DNA of 64,000 nt from JBDUCV01 sp040003255 (GCA_040003255.1 JBDUCV010000001.1:27455-91454), one strand, 5' to 3'; shown: positions 41,972-51,954, counted from the stretch's first letter. The notes: generated from the sequence alone by a model not told the origin. Numbers and translations: made by a program.

Positions 41972-44401
41972 CTAGTTGGCCGAGTGGACGCGGTAAACGT
42001 CGTACACGCCCTCGACGTTACGGATGGCCTTCAGTAGATGGCCGAGGTGCTTGGCCTCGGCCATTTCGAAGGTGAACCGGCTGACCGCCACCCGATCGCG
42101 GTTCGTGCTGACCGCGGCGGACAGGATGCTAACGCTCTCGTCCGAGAGCACTCGACTCACGTCGGACAGCAGGCGATGCCGGTCGAGCGCCTCGACCTGG
42201 ATGGAGACGACGAATACCGAGCCTGCCGACGGGGCCCACTCGACGTCGACCAAGCGGTCGGCTTGCTTGAGCAGGCCCTCGGCGTTGGTGCAGGTGCGGC
42301 GGTGCACCGACACGCCGCCACCGCGGGTGACGAAGCCGAGGATTTCGTCACCGGGCACCGGCGTGCAGCAGCGCGCAAGCTTGACCCAGACGTCGCTCAC
42401 TCCCTTGACGACCACGCCCGAGTCTCCAGTGGTGCGGTGAACATCGATGCCGGGTACCTCGGACGGGCGCGCGGTCTCGGCGATGTCTTCGATCGCGCCT
42501 TCGGGGCCGCCGAGTTGGGTGACGAGCTTCTGCACCACGTGCTGCGCTGACACGTGGTTCTCACCGATGGCCGCGTAGAGCGCGGATACGTCGGTGAGGT
42601 GCATATCGCGGGCGATAGTGACCAGCGCGTCGCCGCCGAGCAGCCGCTGCAGCGGCAGGGCCGCTTTGCGCATCGCGCGACTGAGCGCGGTCTTGCCGGC
42701 ATCGATCGCGTCCTCGCGCCGCTCGCGAGCGAACCATTGCCGGATCTTGGTGCGCGCCCGAGGCGATTTGACGAAGGACAGCCAGTCGCGCGACGGGCCG
42801 GCATTCTCGGCCTTGGACGTGAACACCTCGACGGTGTCGCCGTTGTCGAGGCTGTTCTCGAGCGAGACGAGTTTGCCGTTTACCCGCGCGCCGATGCAGC
42901 GGTGGCCGATCTCAGTGTGCACCGCATAAGCAAAGTCCACGGGTGTGGAGCTGGCCGGCAGCGCGACAACGTCGCCCTTCGGGGTGAAGACGTACACCTC
43001 GCCTACGCCGAGGTCGTAACGCAGCGAATCTAGGAATTCCTCGGGCTCCTGCGCCTCACGCTGCCAATCGAGCAGCTGACGAAGCCAGCCCATTTCGTCG
43101 GAGACGGCTGCGGGCTCCGCGGCCGAGACGTTCTTGATCTCCTTGTACTTCCAGTGCGCGGCGATGCCGTATTCGGCGGTGCGGTGCATGGCCTGGGTAC
43201 GGATCTGCAGCTCAACGGGCTTGCCACCCGGACCAATCACGGTGGTGTGCAGCGACTGGTACATGTTGAACTTGGGCATCGCGATGAAGTCCTTGAACCG
43301 GCCGGGCACCGGCTGCCAATTCGCGTGGATCACGCCCAGCGTCGCGTAACAGTCGCGCTCGGACTCGACCAGCACCCGGATGCCCACCAGGTCGTAGATG
43401 TCGGTGAATTCGCGGCCACGAACGATCATCTTCTGGTAGATCGAGTAGTAATGCTTCGGCCTACCGGTCATCTGGGCCTTGATGCCGCCCTCGCGCAGGT
43501 CGCCGTTGATCCGGTCGATGACCTCATGCAGGTAGGTGTCGCGGGAAGGCGCTCGCTCGGCGACGAGCCGCACGATCTCGTCGTAACGCTTGGGATAGAG
43601 CGTGGCGAACGACAAGTCCTCCAGCTCCCACTTGACGGTGTTCATGCCCAGCCGGTGCGCGAGCGGTGCGAGCACCTCGAGCGTCTCGCGGGCCTTACGC
43701 TCCTGCTTGGCTGGCGGCAAGAACCGAAGCGTTCGCATATTGTGCAGCCGGTCGGCGAGCTTGATCACCAGGACGCGTGGATCGCGCGCCATCGCGACGA
43801 TCATCTTGCGGATCGTCTCGGCCTCGGCAGCCGCGCCGAACTTGACCTTGTCGAGCTTGGTGACGCCGTCGACGAGGTGGGCGACCTCGTTGCCGAACTC
43901 GACGGCCACCTGATCGACGCTCAGCCCGGTGTCTTCGACCGTGTCGTGCAGCAACCCGGCGACAAGGGTCGTCGTGTCCATGCCCAATTCGGCGAGGATC
44001 GTGGCGACGGCGAGCGGGTGGGTGATGTAGGGATCGCCGCTCTTGCGCAACTGGCCGCGGTGACGTTCCTCGGCCAGGTCGTAGCCGCGCTGCAGCAGCC
44101 GCGCGTCGACCTTCGGGTGAGCACCGCGATGGATCGCCAGCAGGGGTTCGAGCACCGGCCGGACCGCCGACTGCCGAGTGGAACTGACGAGCTTGCGAGC
44201 GAGCCGGTCGCGAACCCGGCGCCGATGCGATGCGATGTCGACCTGCGGCGCAGGGAGGTCCGGGAGGGGCTCGGTAACGGCGTGGGCTGGGCTATGTTCG
44301 GGCGCGTCGAATCGGGCGCCAACCGGGTCACCCCCCGTCTGCGCCTGTTCGGTGACCGCGTCCGCCTCCAGTGCCGTCCCCTCTCTACCGGGTACTGCCA
44401 C
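41972..44401 (-). CDS. rel: Bifunctional (p)ppGpp synthase/hydrolase
   Basis: About 809 residues; sets the alarmone level during the stringent response. The HD hydrolase domain has [10 protein letters not shown] near residue 155 and the synthetase domain has [13 protein letters not shown] near 315 and [10 protein letters not shown] near 385. A TGS domain ([32 protein letters not shown]) and a C-terminal ACT domain follow. Start choice is uncertain: GTG 44401 or TTG 44407, both within a 12-base palindrome, and neither with a good Shine-Dalgarno sequence. The stop lies five bases from the cyclophilin stop. Confidence 0.96.
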   Translation of the reverse strand: MAVPGREGTALEADAVTEQAQTGGDPVGARFDAPEHSPAHAVTEPLPDLPAPQVDIASHRRRVRDRLARKLVSSTRQSAVRPVLEPLLAIHRGAHPKVDARLLQRGYDLAEERHRGQLRKSGDPYITHPLAVATILAELGMDTTTLVAGLLHDTVEDTGLSVDQVAVEFGNEVAHLVDGVTKLDKVKFGAAAEAETIRKMIVAMARDPRVLVIKLADRLHNMRTLRFLPPAKQERKARETLEVLAPLAHRLGMNTVKWELEDLSFATLYPKRYDEIVRLVAERAPSRDTYLHEVIDRINGDLREGGIKAQMTGRPKHYYSIYQKMIVRGREFTDIYDLVGIRVLVESERDCYATLGVIHANWQPVPGRFKDFIAMPKFNMYQSLHTTVIGPGGKPVELQIRTQAMHRTAEYGIAAHWKYKEIKNVSAAEPAAVSDEMGWLRQLLDWQREAQEPEEFLDSLRYDLGVGEVYVFTPKGDVVALPASSTPVDFAYAVHTEIGHRCIGARVNGKLVSLENSLDNGDTVEVFTSKAENAGPSRDWLSFVKSPRARTKIRQWFARERREDAIDAGKTALSRAMRKAALPLQRLLGGDALVTIARDMHLTDVSALYAAIGENHVSAQHVVQKLVTQLGGPEGAIEDIAETARPSEVPGIDVHRTTGDSGVVVKGVSDVWVKLARCCTPVPGDEILGFVTRGGGVSVHRRTCTNAEGLLKQADRLVDVEWAPSAGSVFVVSIQVEALDRHRLLSDVSRVLSDESVSILSAAVSTNRDRVAVSRFTFEMAEAKHLGHLLKAIRNVEGVYDVYRVHSAN

Positions 44402-44410
44402 TTGCAAGTG
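44399..44410. promoter_or_regulatory. Palindrome CACTTGCAAGTG at the rel start
   Basis: A perfect 12-base palindrome that spans both possible rel start codons. It could be an operator or an initiation-region hairpin, or chance. Confidence 0.25.
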
Positions 44411-44441
44411 TAGGCAGCCGGCGTCGCCGTCGCGCCTTGGA

Positions 44442-44996
44442 TCAGACGCTGAGCAGCGCGGTGAGCGGCGCGGTGAGTCGCGCGGTGGTCAGCCGACCTC
44501 GGCCGTGCAGGAATCCCAGTTCGAGCAGCAGCCCGACGCCGACCACATCGCCCCCGGCGGCGGTGATCAGGTCGGTCGCAGCCAGAATCGTCCCGCCGGT
44601 CGCCAGGATGTCGTCGACGAGGTAGACCCGGCTGCCGTCGAGTGGACCGATCGGCACCTCGATCTCCGCCGTGCCGTACTCGAGTTCGTAGCGCCGGCGC
44701 AGGGTGGGCGGAGGCAGTTTGCCAGCCTTGCGCACCAGCACCAGCCCGCAGCCCAGCTCGTGGGCTAGCGCGGCGGCCACGACGAACCCGCGTGCCTCGA
44801 TGCCCACCACAATGTCGGCACCCTTGGCCGCGGTCGCCAGGCAAGTGATCGCCTTGGCGAAGGCCGCGCCGTCGGCGAGCAGCCCAGTGATGTCCTTGAA
44901 GACGATTCCCGGCCTGGGGAAATCGGGGACGTCTCGAAGATGACTGGCGATCAGCGCCGCAACGTCGGATCCGGCGTCGCCGGTGTGGTGCGTCAT
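44442..44996 (-). CDS. apt: Adenine phosphoribosyltransferase
   Basis: A 184-residue purine-salvage enzyme making AMP from adenine and [22 protein letters not shown] near residue 28, [18 protein letters not shown] near 65 and the PRPP motif [13 protein letters not shown] near 125 are diagnostic. ATG 44996 is preceded in frame by GTG 44999, so either may serve. It lies between secF and rel, as in M. tuberculosis. Confidence 0.96.
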   Translation of the reverse strand: MTHHTGDAGSDVAALIASHLRDVPDFPRPGIVFKDITGLLADGAAFAKAITCLATAAKGADIVVGIEARGFVVAAALAHELGCGLVLVRKAGKLPPPTLRRRYELEYGTAEIEVPIGPLDGSRVYLVDDILATGGTILAATDLITAAGGDVVGVGLLLELGFLHGRGRLTTARLTAPLTALLSV

Positions 44997-45037
44997 CACT
45001 CGCCTCCGCCTCCGTCGGACTTGATCGACACCGCCAT
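44996..45037 (-). CDS. Possible 13-codon leader frame before apt
   Basis: A short frame, MAVSIKSDGGGGE, whose TGA overlaps the apt ATG by one base (TGATG). The 100-base gap from secF to apt holds no other gene. It may couple apt translation, but a frame this short can occur by chance. Confidence 0.2.
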   Translation of the reverse strand: MAVSIKSDGGGGE

Positions 45038-45099
45038 CCGGTCGCCTTCGACAACACCGCTCAGTTGATCACGTTGCGACCAACGAGCTGGCGCGGGCG

Positions 45100-46209
45100 T
45101 CAGCGCCGGCGGGTTCGCTGTTGCGGACGGGCACCCGGTCGAGGTGCCGGCGCGGGGCCGCCGATGCGACGAGTGGCGGTGCCAGCCAGCGCGGGCTCGG
45201 CCGCCGCTCGCGCGCGGGCTGCCTGCTCACTCGCGCGCTTGGCCGCGACCCGCTTGGCGAGCGCTCGGTAGGCCGGTTGCCGTTCGGTCAGGTCGCAGAC
45301 GATCGGGGTGGCCAGGAACAGCGAGGAGTAGGCACCGGATGCAAGGCCGACGAACAGGATCAGCGCGAGGTCCTTGATCGTCCCGACGCCAAGCAGCCCG
45401 GCGCCGACGAACAGCAGCCCGGCCACCGGCAGTAGCGCGATAAGCGAGGTGTTGATGGAGCGCATCAGCGTCTGGTTGACCGCGAGATTGGCTGCCTGTG
45501 AGAAGGTCATCCGCGACCCGGCGAGCAGATCCCGCGAGTTCTCGGCGACCTTGTCGAAGACCACCACCGTGTCGTACAGCGAGAAACCGAGGATCGTCAG
45601 CAGTCCGACCACGGTCGACGGGGTGACCTCGAAGCCGACGAGGGAGTAGATCCCGGCCGCCACGATCAGGTCGTGGATCAGCGCCACGAAGGCACCGACC
45701 GCCATTCGCCACTGGAACCGGATCGAGATGTAGATCGACACCACGATCAGGAACACGACCAGGCCCTGGATCGCCTTCCTCGTGACGTTGCGCCCCCAAC
45801 TGGAGCTCACCGTCTGGACGTTGATCCGGCCCCGGTCGATCTTGAGATCGCTCACTAACCTGTCGGTGAGCGCCTTCTGTCGCTCCTGACCCAGGTCCGT
45901 GGTCTTGACAACAATCTGCCTCGTCGATCCAGACCCCACCTCGCGGGCGGCGTCGGCTGGCGTGACTCCGCCCGCCGTGAACACCGATTCGACCTGCTTG
46001 GGAGTGACGCTCGTGTTGGTGACGGTCAGCTGATACTGCGTGCCGCCGCTGAACTCCACGCCGAAGTTGAACCCCCGGAAGAGGAAGCTGAATAAGCACA
46101 CGGCGAGCAGCAGGAGCGAGGCGAGATACCAACGGCGTCGAGTGTCGATGAAGTTGAAGCGAGTTTCGCCTCGGTACAGCCGGCGGATCGCCGCACGCAT
46201 GCCGGCCAT
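45100..46209 (-). CDS. secF: Protein translocase subunit SecF
   Basis: A 369-residue membrane partner of SecD, using the proton gradient to aid SecYEG export. TM1 is at about residues 30-46, followed by NFGVEFSGGTQYQ and a periplasmic domain. TM2-6 contain VGFEVTPSTVVGLLTILGFSLYDTVVVFD, the RND-family core. A basic, Ala/Arg-rich C-terminal tail follows the last helix. ATG 46209 overlaps the secD stop by one base (TGATG). Confidence 0.97.
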   Translation of the reverse strand: MAGMRAAIRRLYRGETRFNFIDTRRRWYLASLLLLAVCLFSFLFRGFNFGVEFSGGTQYQLTVTNTSVTPKQVESVFTAGGVTPADAAREVGSGSTRQIVVKTTDLGQERQKALTDRLVSDLKIDRGRINVQTVSSSWGRNVTRKAIQGLVVFLIVVSIYISIRFQWRMAVGAFVALIHDLIVAAGIYSLVGFEVTPSTVVGLLTILGFSLYDTVVVFDKVAENSRDLLAGSRMTFSQAANLAVNQTLMRSINTSLIALLPVAGLLFVGAGLLGVGTIKDLALILFVGLASGAYSSLFLATPIVCDLTERQPAYRALAKRVAAKRASEQAARARAAAEPALAGTATRRIGGPAPAPRPGARPQQRTRRR

Positions 46210-48359
46210 CAGCTGGTGCCCTTTTGCTTGGCCTCGGCGCGCAGCCTGGCTCGGCGTGCCGCCGCCCGTTCGGCGGCGCTACCCGGCTGCGGGGAGGTGC
46301 GGACGCGCGTGGTGTCTGGTGCTGGTTCGAGCTCGGGCACGTCCAGCGGGTCCGCTACTGGCACTTCGGCAATGATTGCCGGGGCGGCGAGGACCGGTGG
46401 GGCAGATCCGGGGTCCCCTTCGGCGTCCACTTGGGCATCGGCGTCGGTCCGATCGAGGACGGCGACAGCGCCCGCCTGGGTCGACGGCGGCTTCGCTGGG
46501 CGGGCGACCCGGGGCGCTTTCGCCGCTGGTCTCACGGTTGCTGCCGAAGCTGGGTCGGCGACGACGCCGCCGTCGCGAACGGAATCCAGGCCGGTGAAGC
46601 GAGCCGAACCGAACACTCGGCTGCGCGAGAGCAGCGACACGATCGGATGGGTGAACAGGAACACGACGACCAGGTCGAGCACGGTGGAAAGGCCGAGGGT
46701 GAATGCGAAGCCCTTGACATCGCCCGCCGCGAAGAAGTACAGGACGGCCGCGGCGAGGAAGGACACTGTGTCGGCCGACAGGATCGTCCGCCTGGCCCGC
46801 ACCCAGGCCCGAGGCACCGCTACCCGCATCGACCTGCCCTCGTGCACCTCGTCCTTCATCCGTTCGAAGAAGACGACAAACGAGTCCGCGGTGATGCCGA
46901 CCGCGACGATGAAGCCGGCGATGCCGGCGAGAGTGAGGGTGAAGCCGATCTGCGTGCCCAGGATGACTAGGCAGCCGTAGGTAAGCACGCCCGACACGAC
47001 CAGCGACGCAATGGTGACCAGGCCAAGCGCTCGGTAGTAAAAAAGCGAGTAGATCACCACCAGGAGAAGCCCGATCCCGCCCGCCAACAGACCCGCCTTG
47101 AGCTGCGCATCGCCGAGCGTCGGCGACACGGTGCTGGTGGTGAGTGCCCGGAAGGTCAGCGGCAGGGCGCCGTACTTCAGCTCGTTGGCCAGCTTGTTTG
47201 CGCTCTTGTCGTCGAATGAGCCGCTGATCTGGGTTGCGCCGCCGTTGATGGCCTGCCGGTTGTAGGGCGAGGTGACGACGGTGCCGTCGAGGGTGAACGC
47301 CACGAACTTGGCGCAGGCGGTGGTGCTGGCCCCGCAGCTGGTGATCGGCGTGTTGGGTTCCAGCCCGCCGGTGTTGTGCGCGCCGGTATAGGCGGCCCAC
47401 TTCTTCTCGCCGGAGCTCTTCAGATTCAGCGAGACTGTCCACTGCAAGGACCCGTTGCTGTTCGGGGCGTTGGCACGAGCGCTCGAGATCTCGGTGCCCG
47501 GCACGATGACCGGACCAAGCAGGAAGGCCAACGAAGCCTTGGCCGGATCGCGACTGTCGCAGGCCAGCAGGTCGGTGCCGTCCTGGTCAGGCGGCCGGGC
47601 GGTGCAGTCGAAGCTGGCAAGCGCCGCCTGCAGCTGTTGCTTCTGGGCCTGGGCCAGCTTGTCGTACTCGGCCTCGCTCTTCGGGATCGGAAAGGTCAGG
47701 CTCTTGAGCGGGTCGGCGGATCTCTTGGTCGGTGCTGGCGAGGCCGACGTGGGTGCCGAGGGGCTCGGCGCGGTGGTTCGGGGCGCGGTGGTTCGGGGCG
47801 TGGTGGTTCGGGGCGCGGTGGTGGGCGCCGTCGTGCTCGGCGCGACGAGGGGGCGGGCTCGGTTCGCCTGGGCCGCCTTGCTCGCGCTGTGCGACGGTGC
47901 CGCCGATGGCGAGGGCGTGCTTGACGGTGAGCTGCCCGACGGCGTCGTGCTACCCGGCTGCACGCCGGTCGGAACGACCTGAACCGGCGGCATTACTACC
48001 GGGCGGAAGTTCAGTTTGGCAGCGGAGCCGATGTCACTGATGTCGTCGGCCCGCTTGCCCGGGATGGAAATGACGATCTGGTCACCGCCCTGGATGACCA
48101 CCTCGGACTCGGCGACTCCCTGGCCGTTCACCCGGTCTTCGAGGATCTGGCGCGCTTGATCCATGGACGACCTCGGCGGGTTCTTGCCATCGGGCGTGAG
48201 CGCCTCATAGACCACCTGCGCGCCGCCGCGCAGATCGAGCCCGAGCTTGGCCGTGTGTGGCTGGCCTGGCCAGAACACGAGCGCGTAAAGCACGGCGAAG
48301 ATCGCGAGCAGCGCGAGGAAGTAGGGTCCAACGCGCAGCGTTCCGACGGGTGGTGCCAC
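46209..48359 (-). CDS. secD: Protein translocase subunit SecD
   Basis: A 716-residue export subunit, longer than usual. TM1 is at about residues 12-30, then KLGLDLRGGAQVVYE. A Pro/Ser/Thr/Ala-rich insertion spans about 130-213. The periplasmic domains and TM2-6 follow (AGIAGFIVAVGITADSFVVFFERMKDE). A cytoplasmic tail of about 140 residues, rich in Ala, Pro and charge, ends the protein. GTG 48359 has GAGGAG ten bases upstream. The insertion is encoded partly by a 15-base tandem repeat. Confidence 0.96.
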   Translation of the reverse strand: MAPPVGTLRVGPYFLALLAIFAVLYALVFWPGQPHTAKLGLDLRGGAQVVYEALTPDGKNPPRSSMDQARQILEDRVNGQGVAESEVVIQGGDQIVISIPGKRADDISDIGSAAKLNFRPVVMPPVQVVPTGVQPGSTTPSGSSPSSTPSPSAAPSHSASKAAQANRARPLVAPSTTAPTTAPRTTTPRTTAPRTTAPSPSAPTSASPAPTKRSADPLKSLTFPIPKSEAEYDKLAQAQKQQLQAALASFDCTARPPDQDGTDLLACDSRDPAKASLAFLLGPVIVPGTEISSARANAPNSNGSLQWTVSLNLKSSGEKKWAAYTGAHNTGGLEPNTPITSCGASTTACAKFVAFTLDGTVVTSPYNRQAINGGATQISGSFDDKSANKLANELKYGALPLTFRALTTSTVSPTLGDAQLKAGLLAGGIGLLLVVIYSLFYYRALGLVTIASLVVSGVLTYGCLVILGTQIGFTLTLAGIAGFIVAVGITADSFVVFFERMKDEVHEGRSMRVAVPRAWVRARRTILSADTVSFLAAAVLYFFAAGDVKGFAFTLGLSTVLDLVVVFLFTHPIVSLLSRSRVFGSARFTGLDSVRDGGVVADPASAATVRPAAKAPRVARPAKPPSTQAGAVAVLDRTDADAQVDAEGDPGSAPPVLAAPAIIAEVPVADPLDVPELEPAPDTTRVRTSPQPGSAAERAAARRARLRAEAKQKGTS
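47766..47834 (-). repeat. Tandem 15-base repeat within secD
   Basis: About four imperfect copies encoding a five-residue unit of the type TTAPR/TTTPR. On the plus strand the unit is cggtggttcggggcg. It lies in the low-complexity periplasmic insertion and is expected to vary in copy number between strains. Confidence 0.75.
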
Positions 48360-48475
48360 GGGGCGGGATCTCCTCGACGTGATGGATCTGAGAACAGGTG
48401 GGACGGCGTGGGCGGCGGCGGAAGTACGGCCGCCCGGCGCATCCTACGGGCCGATTCCCGGCGCCGACCCGGCCG

Positions 48476-48811
48476 TCACGTCTCCGTGCGCTTCTCGGGT
48501 GCATCCTGCCTAGCGGCAGGCGACCCGACACCCTGCTGGTCGCGCCCTGGCAGCGAGGCGACGTCGCGCAACGCGGCGAGCGCCCATCTGACCTCGATGC
48601 CCGGCGAGATAGCCAGTTGGACGGTGTCGTCATCGTTCGTTCGGCTGACTGTTCCGTACAAACCGGATGTGGTCATCACCTCGGTCCCGAATCCGATCGA
48701 CTCCCGGCGGCGCTGGTCCTCGGCGGCGGCTCGTTGCCGGTTACGCCGGGTGAGCGCGAACAGGCCGAGGACGAGCGCGGCCATGACGATGAGCGGGAAA
48801 GCATCTCTCAC
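48476..48811 (-). CDS. yajC: Preprotein translocase subunit YajC
   Basis: A 111-residue accessory protein of the SecDF complex. It has an N-terminal membrane helix (about residues 4-22) and then RRESIGFGTEVMTTSGLYGTV, the family signature. The C-terminal tail is charged. It starts with GTG, with no Shine-Dalgarno sequence but TACACT seven bases upstream. It precedes secD with a 116-base gap that holds no other gene. Confidence 0.93.
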   Translation of the reverse strand: MRDAFPLIVMAALVLGLFALTRRNRQRAAAEDQRRRESIGFGTEVMTTSGLYGTVSRTNDDDTVQLAISPGIEVRWALAALRDVASLPGRDQQGVGSPAARQDAPEKRTET

Positions 48812-48818
48812 GACGCAG

Positions 48819-48824
48819 AGTGTA
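48819..48824 (-). promoter_or_regulatory. Candidate -10 box of a leaderless yajC promoter
   Basis: TACACT on the minus strand is followed by seven bases and the yajC GTG. It lies in the 30-base gap after ruvB, suggesting the sec genes can be transcribed apart from ruvCAB. Confidence 0.4.
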
Positions 48825-48841
48825 GGCGTTCGCGAACCCGG

Positions 48842-49879
48842 TCAGTCGTCGAAGAGGGTCGGGCCGCGCCTGACGTCGGGTGGTGGGGTGAGATCGAGGT
48901 GCGCCCAGGCAGCTGCCGTCGCGACCCGCCCACGCGGTGTGCGGGCAAGCAGGCCAGCGCGAACCAGAAACGGCTCGGCGACCTCCTCGACGGTTTCCAC
49001 CTCCTCGCCGACGGCGACTGCGAGGGTGCCCACGCCCACCGGGCCACCACCGAATCGTCTGACCAGGGCATCGAGAACGGCTCGGTCGAGCCGGTCCAGT
49101 CCGAGTTCGTCGACGTCGTACACGGCGAGCGCCGCCCGGGCGATCGACTCAGTGACGACACCGTCAGCCCGAACCTCGGCATAGTCGCGAACCCGGCGGA
49201 GCAACCGGTTGGCGATCCGTGGCGTCCCGCGCGATCTGCTGGCAATCTCGACCGCCCCGTCGTCCTCTAGGGCGACACCGAGCAGGGTGGCCGACCGGCG
49301 GAGGACGCGTTCAAGTTCATTGGCGTCGTAGAAGTCCATGTGCCCGGTGAACCCGAACCGGTCACGCAAAGGTCCGGTGAGCAGCCCGGCGCGGGTGGTC
49401 GCGCCGACCAGGGTGAACGGTGCGAGCTCAAGCGCGATCGCGGTGGCGCCCGGTCCCTTGCCGACGATCACGTCGACCCGGAAGTCCTCCATCGCCATGT
49501 ACAGCAGTTCCTCGGCCGGCCGGGCGATGCGGTGGATCTCGTCGATGAACAGCACCTCGCCGTCGCCCAGACTGGTGAGCAGCGCCGCGAGATCGCCGGC
49601 CCGCTCGATGGCCGGCCCGCTGGTGACCCGGATCGGCGTGCCCAGCTCGGCGGCGATGATCATCGCGAGACTTGTCTTGCCGAGACCGGGCGGCCCAGAT
49701 AGCAGGACGTGGTCAGGCGGCCGGTCGCGGCGCAGCGCACTCTCGAGCACGACCTGCAGCTGTTCGCGAACCTTCGGCTGACCGACGAACTCGGTTAGTC
49801 GCCTCGGCCGCAGGCTTGCCTCGACCTCGCGGTCGTCGGCGACGGGCAACGGCGAGACGACGTCCTCGTCGGCGTCCAC
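48842..49879 (-). CDS. ruvB: Holliday junction branch migration ATPase RuvB
   Basis: A 345-residue AAA+ motor that drives branch migration with Ruv[19 protein letters not shown] at the N-terminus, Walker [10 protein letters not shown] near residue 64, Walker B LFIDEIHR near 110, sensor GATTRAG near 158, and the C-terminal winged helix ([15 protein letters not shown]) are all present. It overlaps the ruvA stop by one base. Confidence 0.98.
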   Translation of the reverse strand: MDADEDVVSPLPVADDREVEASLRPRRLTEFVGQPKVREQLQVVLESALRRDRPPDHVLLSGPPGLGKTSLAMIIAAELGTPIRVTSGPAIERAGDLAALLTSLGDGEVLFIDEIHRIARPAEELLYMAMEDFRVDVIVGKGPGATAIALELAPFTLVGATTRAGLLTGPLRDRFGFTGHMDFYDANELERVLRRSATLLGVALEDDGAVEIASRSRGTPRIANRLLRRVRDYAEVRADGVVTESIARAALAVYDVDELGLDRLDRAVLDALVRRFGGGPVGVGTLAVAVGEEVETVEEVAEPFLVRAGLLARTPRGRVATAAAWAHLDLTPPPDVRRGPTLFDD

Positions 49880-50496
49880 TAACGGGTCCGGCCAAGTAGC
49901 TGGATCGAACGACGAAGGAGCGCGGCTACATCGGGCCGGTCGCCCGCGTCGACTGAAACCGCGTCGATTGCGTCCGCTGCCTCCCTGCCAGGGAAACCGA
50001 GGCCGGCGAGGGCATGCGCCAGCTGGTCGCGCCAGGGAGCGACCGCGGTGATTCCGTAGCTCGCCGCCATCAGCTCCGATCCGTCAATCGAACCGATCCG
50101 ATCGCGCAGTTCCAGCACGATGCGTTCCGCGCCCTTGCGGCCGATGCCAGGGACGGCGGTAAGGGCGGTGAGATCGCTGGTCGCGATCGCGCGGCGAACC
50201 TCTTGCGGCGGATGGACGGCCAGGATCGTCTGGGCCAGCTTGGGCCCGACACCGTTCGCGGTCTGGAGCAGCTCGAACAGTGAGCGCTCGTCGTCATCGG
50301 CGAAGCCGTAGAGGGTCAGCGAGTCCTCGCGTACCACCAGGCTCGTCGCCAGCCGAGCCGGCTCGCCGATCCGCAGCCGGGCCAGTGTGCCGGGCGAACA
50401 CGAGACGGCCAGCCCGATACCGGACGAGCCGCCGACCTCGACCACCGCACCGTCCGGGCCGAGGGCCGCCACCCGACCGTGCACACTCGCGATCAC
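49879..50496 (-). CDS. ruvA: Holliday junction branch migration protein RuvA
   Basis: A 205-residue tetrameric junction-binding protein. The N-terminal OB domain begins [23 protein letters not shown]. Two helix-hairpin-helix motifs lie at about 70-90 ([17 protein letters not shown]) and 107-127 ([19 protein letters not shown]). The C-terminal domain III binds RuvB. ATG 50496 overlaps the ruvC stop by four bases. Confidence 0.97.
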   Translation of the reverse strand: MIASVHGRVAALGPDGAVVEVGGSSGIGLAVSCSPGTLARLRIGEPARLATSLVVREDSLTLYGFADDDERSLFELLQTANGVGPKLAQTILAVHPPQEVRRAIATSDLTALTAVPGIGRKGAERIVLELRDRIGSIDGSELMAASYGITAVAPWRDQLAHALAGLGFPGREAADAIDAVSVDAGDRPDVAALLRRSIQLLGRTR

Positions 50497-51056
50497 CGGG
50501 CCATCCTTCCTGCTGCCGTCCTCTCGGCCGGATATTGCCGCGCCGCAAGGGCCTGCTGCGCGCCCGCGGCGAGCCGGGCCTGCGCACCGCCTCGCCAGAG
50601 CTGGCAGATCGCCAGAGCCAACGCATCGGCAGCATCAGCCGGACGGGGAGTTTCGGCCAGCCGCAGCAGGCGGCACACCATGGCGCCGACCTGGGCCTTG
50701 CCGGCCGAGCCCGACCCGGTGATCGCCGCCTTGACTTCGCTCGGCGTGTGCATGGCGACCGGGGTTCCCGCACGGGTCGCCGCGAGGATCGCCACTCCGG
50801 CTACCTGCGCAGTGCCCATCACCGTACGCACGTTGTGCTGGCTGAAGACCCGCTCGACGGCAACGACATCGGGCCGGTGCCGCGCGATGGCGGCAGTGAG
50901 CCCGTCGGACAGGGCCAGCAAACGGTCGCCCACCTCGGCACCGGCTGGCGTGAACAACACTTGGACGTCGACCATGGTCAACGTCCGTCCGGCTGCGCCG
51001 TCGACCACGCCGACACCGCACCGAGTCATCCCCGGGTCGACGCCCAACACCCGCAC
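50493..51056 (-). CDS. ruvC: Crossover junction endodeoxyribonuclease RuvC
   Basis: A 187-residue Holliday junction resolvase with an RNase H fold. Acidic active-site residues are Asp7 in VLGVDPG, Glu in VVAVERVF near 68, and two Asp in [10 protein letters not shown] near 140-145. It starts with GTG and is the first gene of ruvC-A-B, directly after a perfect SOS box. Confidence 0.96.
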   Translation of the reverse strand: MRVLGVDPGMTRCGVGVVDGAAGRTLTMVDVQVLFTPAGAEVGDRLLALSDGLTAAIARHRPDVVAVERVFSQHNVRTVMGTAQVAGVAILAATRAGTPVAMHTPSEVKAAITGSGSAGKAQVGAMVCRLLRLAETPRPADAADALALAICQLWRGGAQARLAAGAQQALAARQYPAERTAAGRMAR

Positions 51057-51069
51057 GCCGGCTCCTATC

Positions 51070-51085
51070 TCGAACGAACGTTCGA
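51070..51085. promoter_or_regulatory. LexA-binding SOS box of ruvCAB
   Basis: TCGAAC-GAAC-GTTCGA is a perfect match to the actinobacterial/mycobacterial LexA site TCGAAC-N4-GTTCGA. It lies 14 bases before the ruvC GTG and would cover the transcription start predicted from the TAGGCT -10 box. ruvCAB is therefore expected to be induced by DNA damage. The divergent M50 protease gene may share it. Confidence 0.9.
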
Positions 51086-51086
51086 C

Positions 51087-51092
51087 AGCCTA
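51087..51092 (-). promoter_or_regulatory. Candidate -10 box of ruvCAB
   Basis: TAGGCT on the minus strand, one base before the SOS box. Initiation would fall within the LexA site. Confidence 0.4.
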
Positions 51093-51100
51093 GGTCGGCC

Positions 51101-51934
51101 GTGGCCGAGCACGGCGACGACACGCCCGTACTGTTGGCGGCCATGTATGCCCTGCCGGAGCGCCGCCGCGGACGCGCGGTGGCGCTCAGCCCGGTGTTTC
51201 TCGCCTTCGTCGGGCTGGCGGTGCTGGGCGGCGTGCTGGCATGGAGCGACGATCGGTCCCCGAGCGTCGGCCGCATCGGAGTCTTTCTGCTCGTCATCTG
51301 CGGCTGGGTGGTGTCGCTGTGCCTGCACGAATTCGGGCACGCATACGCGGCCTACCGCGCCGGCGACACGTCCGTCGAAGCTGCTGGCTACCTGACACTC
51401 AACCCCTTCAAATACGCACACCCGCTGCTGTCGATCGTGCTGCCGCTGGTGTTCATCGCCCAAGGTGGCATCGGCCTGCCGGGCGGGGCGGTCTACCTGC
51501 ACCAGGATGCCTTCCGCAGCAGGGCGATGCAGAGCGTCGCCGCGGCGGCCGGACCCGCATCCAACGTGGCGTTCGCGGTGGTCATCCTCACCGTCGTCCG
51601 CGGCCATGACGACGGCGGGCACCTGCGCTTCTGGGCCGGCCTCGCGTTCCTCGGTTTCCTGCAGGTGAGCGCCGCGGTGCTCAACCTGCTGCCCATTCCA
51701 GGGCTGGACGGCTACGCGATCGTCGAGCCGTACCTCGCCGCCGACACCGCACAGTCGCTCGAGCCGGTGAAACAGTGGGGAATGCTGGGCGTGTTTGTCC
51801 TGCTGCAGATCGGCCAGCTCAACGCGTGGTTCTTCGATCTCGTCGATCGGCTGTACGGCCTCACTGGCGCGCCGCGCTCGTTGTGGGTGATCGGCTACGA
51901 GCTGTTCCGGTTCTGGCGCGACTCGCCGTTCTGA
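51101..51934 (+). CDS. Site-2 protease family (M50) membrane metalloprotease
   Basis: A 277-residue multi-pass membrane protein. The zinc motif HEFGH is at residues 76-80 inside the second hydrophobic segment, and NLLPIPGLDG near 205 supplies the third metal ligand (LDG motif). Four to six hydrophobic segments are visible. Such proteases cleave membrane-bound regulators; the substrate is unknown. It starts at GTG 51101, or ATG 51143 if shorter. It lies opposite ruvC, sharing a 44-base region with the SOS box. Confidence 0.88.
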   Translation: MAEHGDDTPVLLAAMYALPERRRGRAVALSPVFLAFVGLAVLGGVLAWSDDRSPSVGRIGVFLLVICGWVVSLCLHEFGHAYAAYRAGDTSVEAAGYLTLNPFKYAHPLLSIVLPLVFIAQGGIGLPGGAVYLHQDAFRSRAMQSVAAAAGPASNVAFAVVILTVVRGHDDGGHLRFWAGLAFLGFLQVSAAVLNLLPIPGLDGYAIVEPYLAADTAQSLEPVKQWGMLGVFVLLQIGQLNAWFFDLVDRLYGLTGAPRSLWVIGYELFRFWRDSPF

Positions 51935-51954
51935 CCGTTGCGCCCCGAAATCCG

